Of a stretch of DNA of 14,881 nt, positions 5,905 to 13,422 are shown piece after piece. The position numbers and the translations under genes are program-made. The notes below the pieces were generated by a model. It did no database searches. It was not told where the DNA came from and worked only from the letters and a program-made list of their open reading frames with translations. Position 1 is the stretch's first letter. Each line of letters starts with the position of its first letter. Source of the DNA: CAVPRW01 sp046727435 [NCBI: bacterium] (GTDB lineage: Bacteria > Tectomicrobia > Entotheonellia > J063); the NCBI GenBank assembly GCA_046727435.1, contig JBKPCR010000355.1, positions 1-14,881 of the forward strand, read 5' to 3'.

Positions 5905-8900
5905 TCATAGGGTGCCAATCGTCCGATGGGATGACCGTCCCTCGACTTGCGCCAGCGCAGCCTCTGCCTGGGGCAGCCAGAAGGTCATCTCCATGGCCTG
6001 GTACAGCTCGATAGCGGTGGCCAGTTCGGCACGGGCCTGCTCCTGCTGTCCGGTCTTGGCATAGAGGGTGCCGAGACCCAGGTGGCAATGGGCCTGAAGC
6101 GGGCGCATGCCGATCGCCTCAGCCCGGGCAAGGGCCTGGCGGTAGTGGCGCTCGGCCAACTCGACCTCCGGGGGCGTGCGGTGGGCCGCGATGTCGCCGA
6201 GGAGCCGCAGGGCATACGCCTGATAGCCCCGCTGTTTCTGGGTTCGTGTGACCTCCAGGGCCTGCTGGCCGAGCTGCATCGCCTCCTCTAAGCGGCCAGC
6301 CAGCACATAGCCCTCGCCCCGCCAGACGGGGAGGAGAGGAGCTAAGCCCCATATGCCAGGGGGCTGCCACTGTTCCAGCCCCCACTCCAGCAGTGGCAGG
6401 GCCTCGCTCACCCGCCCGGACAGGGCGTAGGCTGCGCCCAATTCCACATGCAAATGACGCATGGTGCCCGGGAAGTTCACCGCTTCGCGGAGCGCTAGCG
6501 CCCGTTCGAACGAGTGTATGGCCTGGGACAGAGCCCCCTGGCGCAGGAAGAAATGGCCAACTCCGCTACATGCCCAGATAAGACTGTAGGGGTGATCGAC
6601 CGTCTCGGCCAGCCGGAGGGCGTCCTCGCCGTATGACCGCCCCTCGGCAAACGCGCCCAGCTCCGCAAGGCACCGGGCCACCTGAGCACGGGAGACCACA
6701 GATTGCACGTTCGTGGTCCCAAAGCGCTCTCGGAGCAGCGCCCCGTGCAGGATCTCGACGTTCCGCCTGAACACCTCGGCCGCCTGCCGATAGTCGTTCA
6801 AGACCCACAGGTAGAGTTCACCCAGGAAGCTGCTGGCGGCGACCTGCAGGCCGACGTCCCCCAGGCCTGTGGCAATGGCCAGCGCGCGCTGGGCGGACGC
6901 GAGAGCTTCGTCAACGTTGCCTTGATGCCGCAGACACACAGACAGATAGCCCGCGAGTTGTCCCAGCCGGCGCTGATCACCGAGAGCCTCGGCGAGGGGT
7001 TCCGCCTGGCGCAGGTGATTGAGGATCCGCCCCTCCTCATTGAGGGGATGCAGCGCATTGCGCAGGTCGAAGCAGAGATCAATGGCCTGCTCGCACGTGG
7101 TGCGATGGTCGGGGAGGTGTTGAAGGGCCGTCAGGACCTGCTCGAAGGCCGCGGCCGCCTCCCGTAGGGCCGAGCGCTCAGCCGCCTTGGCCCCGGACTG
7201 GCGGCCATAGGTCACGGCCTTGTCCCAAACCTCGCCACGGATGGCATGGTGGGCCAGGCGCTCGACCTGCTCGGCCAGGCGGTCGGCATACAGTTCCTCC
7301 AGGGCTGCCAGAATGCGGACGTGCAGCATCCGCCGCCGCTCCTGGGGCAAGCTGCCGTAGGCCACCTCGTGGGTGAGGGCATGTTTGAAGGTATACTCCC
7401 GCTCGGGGAACAGACGCGTCTCGTACAGGAACTCCGCCGCCTGTAGGGTGGCTATACCGTGGCGCAGCTTCTCCTCCGACAGCTCCACGATGCGCTGCAG
7501 CAGGGCGAAGGGCACATCTCTGCCGATCACGGCGGCAGACTGCAGGATGGCCTTCCCCTCGCGCGTGAGGCGGTCGATGCGGGCTGTGAGGACGGCCTGC
7601 ACCGTGGCCGGCACGTGAATGCTCGGGACGGCCTTGGCCAGCTGGTATGCGCCAGGCGCGCCGACGAGCACCCCGGTCTCCACCAGCATCTGGATGCTCT
7701 CCTCCAGGAAAAAGGGGTTGCCCTCAGTCCACTCGATCAACCGCGGCTTGAGCGGCGCCAGCCCGGCATCATCGCCCAGCCGCTCCTGGAGCAACTCTTG
7801 GGCACGGTCACGCGGCAGCGGGTCGAGGCGCAGCTGGGCATAGAAGGTCTTGCCGGCCCAGCCGTGCTGATACTCCGGACGGTAACTGACGAGGAGCAGC
7901 AGGTGCACGGTCGGCAAGCTGTCGACGAGGCTGTCGAGGAACGCCTGCGTCTCGGTATCGATCCAATGCAGGTTCTCGACGATCAACACCACCGGCTGGA
8001 CCTGGCTCTCGCGCAGCAGGAGGCGTTTGAGGGCATCTAGGATGCGCTGGCGGCGCTGGGACGGATCGAGGGCGTGCCATTGGGGATCGTCAACCGGCAC
8101 GTCCAGAAGCGTGAGGAACGCTGGCAGGGTCGGGCTGAGAGCTTCATCCAGGTCGCGTAGCCGGCCGGCGATCTGCTCTCGCATCGGCCGCCCGCCGTCG
8201 CGATCTTCGAGATGGAAATAGGCCTTGAAGAGGTCGAGCAGCGGCAGGTAGGGCACGGCGGTGCTATACGAGGAACAGTCCGCCTCCAAATCCAAGACCT
8301 GGTCTGACCTCAGCCGTCGATGGAACTCATAGAGCAGCCGGGACTTGCCGACACCGGGCTCGCCGACGATCCCGACCACTTGTCCCCGTCCCTCATGCAC
8401 CTGGGCCAGGATGTCTCGTAGGACGGCGAGCTCGCGCTCCCGGCCCACGAACCGGCTCAGAGCGCGCTGGCCCATGCGCTCCAGCGAGGAAGGCTGGGCC
8501 CCGAGCCGGATGAGGGCATACGCCACGAGGCGCTCCCCCTCCCCACCGGTCAGCCGCACCTCGCGCCTCTCGAGCTCGTACCACCCCTCAGCCAGACGGC
8601 CGGCATGATCGGAGAGCAGGATTTCGCCGGGCGCGGCGAACCCCAAGAGCCGCACCGGCAGCGTCAGCGTCTCCCCCACCGGCAGTACACGTGCCGCGGG
8701 GTCGATGGCCTGGGGGTCCACCAGGACTGTGCCGCCATGCACGACCAGCCGCACTTCCGGGCATGAGGCCCGTTCACCTGATCCAGCCGCCGCCACCGAC
8801 TGCCGAATCGCCAGCGCCGCATGCACGGCGCGTTGCGGCAGCTGCTCCAACGTCCTGGGGACGCCGAACGCGACCACGAGCAGCGAGGGCGAGCGCTGCA

Positions 8901-10218
8901 GCAGCAGACCCCCGAAGCCGTGGACCTTCTCCTCGATATGCTGCTGCCAGCGAGCCGCCACCGTCCACGGCTCAAAGCCTGGCACCTCGGGTTGAGGCGG
9001 CTCCGGGAATGTGACGTTGATGGCCAGGATGCTCACCGGCTTTCGGGCCCAATCCGAGGCAGTGATCGGTGCCGCTCGGCCACCTGGCGTATCCTTGGTA
9101 TGGTCCTGCTGCTGTGATGGAAGCTTGGTCTGTCCGTTCTTCCGCCACGGCAGCGCTCGTGGGTGGAAGCCCTTTTCTGCAGCGCTCGAACCGGCTGCGT
9201 GTCTGAGATCCTCACGGCTTGGGACCACAATCCCATAGAGTCGCATCCGATGGCGCAGGGCCCCGCGGCCAAGCCCCAACAGGCGCGCCGCCCGCATAAC
9301 GTTGCCCTCCGCCTGCACGAGGGCCCGCCGGATGCGGGTGGGCTCGTCCGGAGGGTCTGTCTCGCCACCGATGGGCGCCGACGCCGCTGGCTGAGGAGCG
9401 CCCAGCCGCGGCAGGCACAGCCGCTCCAGGCCCTCGGGGGCCACCATCGTTTCTGGGCTGAGCAACGTCACGCGCTCCATCAGATGGCTCAGCTCGCGCA
9501 CATTACCCGGCCAGTCGTAGCGCAGGAGCCACGCCTCGGCCGCCCGGCTCAGCCCCTTCGGCGGCAGCCCATGGACCTCGCCGTAGTGACGCAAAAAATG
9601 CCGCGCGAGGCCCAGGATGTCGTCGCCCCGCTCGCGGACGGGGGGTAAGGTCAACACCACAACGGCCAGTCGGTGGTACAGGTCAGCGCGGAAGCGCCCC
9701 GCGCCGACAGAAGCGCTCAGATCCGTCTGGGTTGCCGCGATGAGCTTAGCGTCTACGGGGCGCTCCACCACCGCTCCGAGGGGCCGGATGCGCTTCGCCT
9801 CGATGGCGGTGAGGAGCTTGCTCTGCAGCGCTGGCGGCAGCGCCTCGATCTCGTCGAGGAAGAGCGTGCCCCCGGAAGCAGCCTCGAAGAGGCCGGGCTT
9901 GGCGCGTTTGGCATCCGTGAAGGCTCCGGCCTCGAAGCCGAACAGCTCGGCCTCCAAGAGCGTCTCCGGGATGGCAGCGCAGTTGACGTCAAGGAACGGC
10001 CCCGGCGCGCGCGGACCACTGTCGTGGATGATCCGGGCGACCAGCCCCTTCCCCGTCCCCGTCTCCCCCTGCAGCAACACCGTCGGCGCATAGGGATTGC
10101 CCACCGCATCGAAGGCGGCCAAGTGGCGGATTTGCGCGCGCAGCGCCTGGATGGCTGGGGTTTGCCCCACGAGGCGGTCGGTCGGATGAAAGGCTGGTAA
10201 TGCCGCTTCGCGCGCCAT
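5905..10218 (-). CDS. Sigma-54 activator fused to a pseudo-cyclase, STAND ATPase and TPR repeats (1437 aa)
   Basis: Module 1 (residues 13-270) is a sigma-54 enhancer-binding AAA+ domain: Walker A GETGTGKG (51-58), loop GAFTDA (98-103, a variant of GAFTGA), Walker B LFLDEI (119-124), arginine-rich GRFRADLYHRL (174-184) and WPGNVREL. Module 2 (about 295-330) is a Fis-type HTH (EGNVMRAARLLGLGRGALRHRM). Module 3 (about 393-570) resembles a class III nucleotide cyclase, but both metal-binding Asp positions (N401, S445) and the catalytic Asn (T519) are replaced, so it is probably non-catalytic. Module 4 is an AAA_16/STAND ATPase: Walker A GEPGVGKS (619-626), VENLHWID (747-754) and EGNPFFLEE (832-840). 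TPR-like helices fill about 985-1430. There is no N-terminal sensor, so sensing likely comes from the C-terminal half. The start at ATG 10218 has AGGGG 5 nt upstream. It should act with sigma-54 RNA polymerase at the divergent promoter (10396-10411). Confidence 0.93.
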   Translation of the reverse strand: MAREAALPAFHPTDRLVGQTPAIQALRAQIRHLAAFDAVGNPYAPTVLLQGETGTGKGLVARIIHDSGPRAPGPFLDVNCAAIPETLLEAELFGFEAGAFTDAKRAKPGLFEAASGGTLFLDEIEALPPALQSKLLTAIEAKRIRPLGAVVERPVDAKLIAATQTDLSASVGAGRFRADLYHRLAVVVLTLPPVRERGDDILGLARHFLRHYGEVHGLPPKGLSRAAEAWLLRYDWPGNVRELSHLMERVTLLSPETMVAPEGLERLCLPRLGAPQPAASAPIGGETDPPDEPTRIRRALVQAEGNVMRAARLLGLGRGALRHRMRLYGIVVPSREDLRHAAGSSAAEKGFHPRALPWRKNGQTKLPSQQQDHTKDTPGGRAAPITASDWARKPVSILAINVTFPEPPQPEVPGFEPWTVAARWQQHIEEKVHGFGGLLLQRSPSLLVVAFGVPRTLEQLPQRAVHAALAIRQSVAAAGSGERASCPEVRLVVHGGTVLVDPQAIDPAARVLPVGETLTLPVRLLGFAAPGEILLSDHAGRLAEGWYELERREVRLTGGEGERLVAYALIRLGAQPSSLERMGQRALSRFVGRERELAVLRDILAQVHEGRGQVVGIVGEPGVGKSRLLYEFHRRLRSDQVLDLEADCSSYSTAVPYLPLLDLFKAYFHLEDRDGGRPMREQIAGRLRDLDEALSPTLPAFLTLLDVPVDDPQWHALDPSQRRQRILDALKRLLLRESQVQPVVLIVENLHWIDTETQAFLDSLVDSLPTVHLLLLVSYRPEYQHGWAGKTFYAQLRLDPLPRDRAQELLQERLGDDAGLAPLKPRLIEWTEGNPFFLEESIQMLVETGVLVGAPGAYQLAKAVPSIHVPATVQAVLTARIDRLTREGKAILQSAAVIGRDVPFALLQRIVELSEEKLRHGIATLQAAEFLYETRLFPEREYTFKHALTHEVAYGSLPQERRRMLHVRILAALEELYADRLAEQVERLAHHAIRGEVWDKAVTYGRQSGAKAAERSALREAAAAFEQVLTALQHLPDHRTTCEQAIDLCFDLRNALHPLNEEGRILNHLRQAEPLAEALGDQRRLGQLAGYLSVCLRHQGNVDEALASAQRALAIATGLGDVGLQVAASSFLGELYLWVLNDYRQAAEVFRRNVEILHGALLRERFGTTNVQSVVSRAQVARCLAELGAFAEGRSYGEDALRLAETVDHPYSLIWACSGVGHFFLRQGALSQAIHSFERALALREAVNFPGTMRHLHVELGAAYALSGRVSEALPLLEWGLEQWQPPGIWGLAPLLPVWRGEGYVLAGRLEEAMQLGQQALEVTRTQKQRGYQAYALRLLGDIAAHRTPPEVELAERHYRQALARAEAIGMRPLQAHCHLGLGTLYAKTGQQEQARAELATAIELYQAMEMTFWLPQAEAALAQVEGRSSHRTIGTL

Positions 10219-10270
10219 AACATCCCCTACTTCCGGTCCTGAATGCTGGCACGTCGGTGGTCGTCATCGG

Positions 10271-10305
10271 TGGCTGGCGCAGCCAATTTCTGGCTGTCGC
10301 AGCCA
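10271..10305. promoter_or_regulatory. Tandem enhancer sites (UAS) for the sigma-54 activator
   Basis: Two palindromes, TGGCTGGCGCAGCCA (10271-10285) and TGGCTGTCGCAGCCA (10291-10305), share TGGCTG-N3-CAGCCA and differ only in the spacer. Their centres are 20 bp apart, about two helical turns, so two activator dimers could bind one face of the DNA. They lie roughly 120-145 bp upstream of the predicted sigma-54 start, the usual range for enhancer sites. They also lie 53-87 bp ahead of the regulator's own ATG. Binding by the Fis-type HTH of the adjacent gene is inferred. Confidence 0.75.
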
Positions 10306-10319
10306 GTTTTATCGGTCGC

Positions 10320-10349
10320 ATTGTAGATCCTCCAACGGCCTCATGACAA
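10320..10349 (-). promoter_or_regulatory. Sigma-70 promoter for the large regulator
   Basis: On the minus strand, TTGTCA (10349-10344) and TACAAT (10325-10320) are each five of six to consensus and 18 bp apart. Transcription would start near 10313 and run through both palindromes before ATG 10218, so the activator could repress its own gene. Confidence 0.6.
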
Positions 10350-10395
10350 GCGGAAATCCTTGAGGCCCAAGAGCATCCCGCTGATGGTCGTCGCC

Positions 10396-10411
10396 TGGCA
10401 TTGCTCTTGCT
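10396..10411 (+). promoter_or_regulatory. Sigma-54 (-24/-12) promoter
   Basis: TGGCATTGCTCTTGCT fits the -24/-12 consensus TGGCAC-G-R-N3-TTGCW, with TGGCA, the purine and TTGCT all in place; only the sixth and seventh bases deviate. The GG-to-GC spacing is correct. The start would fall near 10422, leaving a leader of about 70 nt to ATG 10493. The adjacent sigma-54 activator gene and the twin enhancer palindromes upstream make the call much stronger than the motif alone. No clear IHF site is visible between them. Confidence 0.78.
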
Positions 10412-10492
10412 CAGGGGATGGGACGTCTCATGACAGAGGAGGGAGTGTATACTCTTGAGCTCGTGGGCACTGCACTAACCCGGGAGATCACC

Positions 10493-11302
10493 ATGAAATT
10501 CGTCTACTGTTGGCTCTTCGTCAGCCTATCACCGGCCCTATGGGTCGAAGCCGCTACCCTGCGCTCAGCGTCGATGGTTGGGGTGTGGGCGGCGACAGAA
10601 GCGCCATTTCGGGCCACGTTGGACCTGCAATATGCCCAGAACCGCTTGCAGCATGTCCAGCTGCAAGAGGGCCAGGCGCATTTCGTGCAGGGGGTGTTGC
10701 TGACCATCCACCCTGCTGATCGCCCTGTCCCCGCCTCGCTGATCGCGCCGGAACAATGGTTCTCTGTCGTCGATGTCGGCCTCGATGCCTGTGAGATCAC
10801 CTATTATGAGGCCGTGGCCCGAAGCCCCAGCAGGAAACAGCGGCGGCTAAGGCTGGCCGATCGCCGCTCCGTGGTCCGGCTGGATTGCCTGACCAACATC
10901 ATCAAGGGCCGTCCGCCCTGGAGTGTCGCCGTCTATGAGGTCGACGAATCGGCTGCCGAGCTAGACATTTCAGTGCAGATGCTTATTGCCTACCTGGATG
11001 GTGCGCCCGACGGCGACGATGAGATGCAAGCCTGGCGCGACCAGCGGTTCGAGGATGCCCGGGTGGGCATTATCAGCGAGCCGAGAAACCCCATTACCGC
11101 CCAGACGCACTATGCGTTTACCGGCGTGGATCACGCCGATGCCTATGTGCTGGACTTCGACAATGCGCGTGGAGCCCTGCAATCCTGCGGCACGCACTTC
11201 ATAGAGGCGGTGCTAGAGCCAGCTGGCGTCGCACAGCTTGTCAACCAGGGGGGCGTCCGCAACATCACCTATTGGCGTATTGTCCAATGTTGGCGTCGGT
11301 AG
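10493..11302 (+). CDS. Unrecognised exported protein (269 aa), predicted sigma-54 target
   Basis: The ORF is open from 10418, but the start at 10493 is preferred: GGGAG lies 6 nt before it and it begins a signal peptide (MKFVYCWLFVSLSPALWVEAA, cleavage near residues 20-21). An upstream start would precede the predicted transcription start. The mature part has four cysteines (C100, C132, C232, C266) that could form disulfides outside the cytoplasm. It also has a Lys/Arg-rich patch (SRKQRRLRLADRR, 113-125) and an acidic stretch (DGAPDGDDEMQ, 169-179). There is no transmembrane segment beyond the signal peptide. I do not recognise the family. Divergence from the large regulator, with enhancers and a -24/-12 promoter between them, makes this the likely controlled gene. 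Confidence 0.85.
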   Translation: MKFVYCWLFVSLSPALWVEAATLRSASMVGVWAATEAPFRATLDLQYAQNRLQHVQLQEGQAHFVQGVLLTIHPADRPVPASLIAPEQWFSVVDVGLDACEITYYEAVARSPSRKQRRLRLADRRSVVRLDCLTNIIKGRPPWSVAVYEVDESAAELDISVQMLIAYLDGAPDGDDEMQAWRDQRFEDARVGIISEPRNPITAQTHYAFTGVDHADAYVLDFDNARGALQSCGTHFIEAVLEPAGVAQLVNQGGVRNITYWRIVQCWRR

Positions 11303-11375
11303 TGGCTCCGGACCCGCCTGCACGACATCCCGGCTCCGTGGCCTCGGCAGTGCCTGTCCTACCGCTGCGGCAGCT

Positions 11376-11423
11376 GAACACGTCGAGGTCGCCGTGATCG
11401 GTGGCGGGAGGGCTGGGCTTGCC
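11376..11423 (+). pseudogene. Fragment of an FAD/NAD(P)-binding oxidoreductase N-terminus
   Basis: These 48 bases encode EHVEVAVIGGGRAGLA, a Rossmann beta-alpha dinucleotide fingerprint (GxGxxG with the preceding hydrophobic strand) typical of flavin monooxygenase N-termini. The frame then continues into unrelated sequence and no further flavoprotein motif follows before the TPR gene. It looks like the stub of a deleted gene between the two exported-protein genes. The assignment rests on one short motif. Confidence 0.5.
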
Positions 11424-11491
11424 CCCCGTAAGTACCCGACCCGTAGGCGCGCATGCCTCAGGGCAGCGCGCGCACCAGAAGGAGGCTTGGC

Positions 11492-13090
11492 ATGAGACGT
11501 CACACGATGGTGAGAGTGTTGGGCCTTGTAGCTTCGCTGTATGGAACCCTTGTGATCGGAAGCCCTGCGGCGCAAGAGCAGCTCGGGAAGGTGCATTTTC
11601 CGGTGTCGTGCAGTCCCGCGGCGCAGACCCAGTTCGATCGGGCAATGGCTTTGCTACACTCGTTCTTCTACCCGGAGACCGTGAAAGCGTTCACCGCCAT
11701 CACTCAGACCGAGCCGGGCTGCGCCATGGCGTATTGGGGCCTGGCGATGAGCATCCGACAAAACCCCCTGATCCCGGTGAATATCGCGACCCTGAAGCAA
11801 GGGGGGGATGCCATCGAGAAGGCCAAGGCCGCCAATGCTCCGACCCCGCGCGAGCGGGGTTGGATCGCCGCACTCGACACGTACTATCGCGACCTCGACA
11901 CAGTCGACCACAAGACGCGTGTCCTCGCCTACGAGAAAGCCATGGAGGAACTGTCCCTACGGTACCCAAGCGACAGCGAGGCCACGATCTTCTATGCCCT
12001 CGCCCTCAACGAGGCGACCGAGCTCTCGGACAAGACCTACGCGCGGCAGCTCAAGGCGGGTGCCTTGCTCGAGCAGGTGTTCGCCCAGCAGCCGGACCAT
12101 CCAGGCGTGGCACACTACATCATCCACAGCTATGATTATGAGCCCCTGGCAGCGCGCGCGCTGCCAGCCGCGCGGCATTATGCGACGATCGCACCCTCGG
12201 CACCGCACGCGCTCCACATGCCCTCGCACATCTTCTCGATGCTCGGCCTGTGGCGCGACGTGATCACGTCGAACACGGCTGCCGAGGCGGCCTCCAAGGC
12301 GTACGCTGCGAAGCACCTCCCAGGTCAGACCATCTGGCTCCACCAGCAGGATTTCCGGCTCCACGCACACCTGCAGCTGGCGCAGGACGGCGCGGCCAAG
12401 CGCATTGTTGACGAGCGCAACACGATCGAGAAGCTCGTCCCGGTACGGCTGCCAAACGAGACCGCCTTTGCGGCGATCCCGGTCCGGTACGCCATCGAGC
12501 GTGGCCGCTGGGCCGAAGCGGCGGCGCTGGAGCCGCGGGGCCTCAGCTTCCCGCAGGCGGAGGCGATCGTGTATATCGGTCGAGCGCTTGGGGCGGCGCG
12601 AGGCGGAGACCTGGTCAGTGCCCGCCGTGACGTCGAGAAGCTCCAGGCGCTGCACGACGCTCTCAGCCAGGCAAAGAACGATTACTGGGCGGAGCAGGTC
12701 GAGATCCAGCGCCAGGCAGCCACCGCGTGGGTAGCGCGCGCCGAGGGACGACACGCTGAGGCCGTCGGCGCTATGCGCTCGGCCGCCGACCTGGAGGATG
12801 CCAGCGAGAAGCACATCGCCATGGAGAACCGGCTCGTGCCGATGCGCGAGCTCCTGGGAGAGTTGCTCCTGGAGGTCAACGAGCCGGCCGCGGCGCTGGT
12901 GGCGTTCGAGGCCTCGCTCCAGCGGGTGCCGAACCGCTTCCGCTCATTCTCCGGTGCCGCCCGAGCCGCCGAGCTGGCGGGTGATCGGGAGAAGGCGAAG
13001 GCGTTCTATGCGAAACTCGTCGAGCTTGCTGACAAGGCCGACACCGACCGCCCCGAACTCGAGCACGCCAGGACATTCCTCGCCAAGTAG
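11492..13090 (+). CDS. Exported TPR-repeat protein (532 aa)
   Basis: The frame is open from 11453, but ATG 11492 has GGAGG 6 nt upstream and begins a signal peptide (MRRHTMVRVLGLVASLYGTLVIG, cleavage near SPAAQ). The mature protein is made of TPR-like helical pairs throughout, for example AMAYWGLAMSIRQNPL and ALVAFEASLQRVPNRF. It carries a conserved signature known from large TPR proteins of unknown function: HPGVAHYIIHSYD (203-215) and APHALHMPSHIFSMLGLW (237-254). Conserved His and Tyr residues there suggest a binding or catalytic pocket. C40 and C77 might form a disulfide. It probably works outside the cytoplasm as a scaffold or binding protein. It lies 189 bp beyond the predicted sigma-54 target on the same strand, so read-through is possible. 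Confidence 0.85.
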   Translation: MRRHTMVRVLGLVASLYGTLVIGSPAAQEQLGKVHFPVSCSPAAQTQFDRAMALLHSFFYPETVKAFTAITQTEPGCAMAYWGLAMSIRQNPLIPVNIATLKQGGDAIEKAKAANAPTPRERGWIAALDTYYRDLDTVDHKTRVLAYEKAMEELSLRYPSDSEATIFYALALNEATELSDKTYARQLKAGALLEQVFAQQPDHPGVAHYIIHSYDYEPLAARALPAARHYATIAPSAPHALHMPSHIFSMLGLWRDVITSNTAAEAASKAYAAKHLPGQTIWLHQQDFRLHAHLQLAQDGAAKRIVDERNTIEKLVPVRLPNETAFAAIPVRYAIERGRWAEAAALEPRGLSFPQAEAIVYIGRALGAARGGDLVSARRDVEKLQALHDALSQAKNDYWAEQVEIQRQAATAWVARAEGRHAEAVGAMRSAADLEDASEKHIAMENRLVPMRELLGELLLEVNEPAAALVAFEASLQRVPNRFRSFSGAARAAELAGDREKAKAFYAKLVELADKADTDRPELEHARTFLAK

Positions 13091-13101
13091 ACCACCCACC
13101 C

Positions 13102-13135
13102 TGGCGGGTCCGGGGCGGAGGGTCCGCGCCCGCCA
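13102..13135 (+). terminator. GC-rich hairpin after the TPR gene
   Basis: TGGCGGG (13102-13108) pairs perfectly with CCCGCCA (13129-13135), and further GC pairing is possible inside the loop. It lies 12 bp past the stop at 13090. No U-tract follows, so it is a weak terminator or a transcript-end stabiliser. Confidence 0.4.
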
Positions 13136-13167
13136 AGTCCCCTTGGCTTCAACGCACGGTTCGGACG

Positions 13168-13241
13168 GCCCACAGCGCAGGTTTTGGGGCTATTCCTTGC
13201 GGTTTCCCCTGTGGGCGGCCGCTTACCGGGAGTAATAGCCC
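13168..13241. other. Interlocking inverted repeats, possible pseudoknot
   Basis: GCCCACAG (13168-13175) is complementary to CTGTGGGC (13209-13216), and GGGCTATT (13187-13194) to AATAGCCC (13234-13241). The two perfect 8-bp pairings cross, as in a pseudoknot or two alternative folds. GCGG/CCGC (13199-13202 and 13219-13222) can add to it. It lies between the TPR gene and the broken PIN gene and matches no RNA family I know. Confidence 0.35.
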
Positions 13242-13242
13242 G

Positions 13243-13422
13243 CTACTGGTACGAGAGCTTGCCGGCGGGCTGGAGCCGGATTGCCCGAGCCGTCGCGGCC
13301 GCGAAGCGGCTCGATGTGATTTCTCCCAATCGCAGCACGACATGACTGGCACCATGCTGTGTCGGAGAGCCAGTCCCAGCAAAGATGACATCAGTATCAA
13401 GGAAGACGATCGGCTTGTTCAT
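13243..13422 (-). pseudogene. PIN-domain toxin, 3'-truncated (VapC-like)
   Basis: From ATG 13422, which overlaps the antitoxin stop as ATGA, the product begins NKPIVFLDTDVIFAG and continues GASHVVLRLGEIT. These match the first PIN strand with catalytic Asp9 and the helix carrying the second acidic residue (E34). PIN ribonucleases are about 130-150 aa. Here the similarity stops at about residue 36 and the frame ends at residue 59, after an Ala/Arg-rich tail (SSRFAAATARAIRL) unlike PIN sequence. The distal acidic residues needed for RNA cleavage are absent, and none appear in the other frames downstream. It is probably non-functional, cut by a deletion that joined it to unrelated DNA. Confidence 0.8.

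Noticed and set aside
7459-8040. 193-codon plus-strand frame opposite the large regulator
   Set aside because: It is antisense to a clearly conserved ATPase region, has no ribosome site and reflects high third-position GC. The same holds for the other plus-strand frames across 5947-10200.
10248-10263. TGGCACG resembling a second plus-strand sigma-54 -24 element
   Set aside because: The expected TTGC at -12 is missing (TGGT is present), so only half the promoter is there.
11401-12135. 244-codon frame overlapping the start of the TPR gene
   Set aside because: It is out of frame with the strongly supported TPR protein, lacks a ribosome site and shows no motif.
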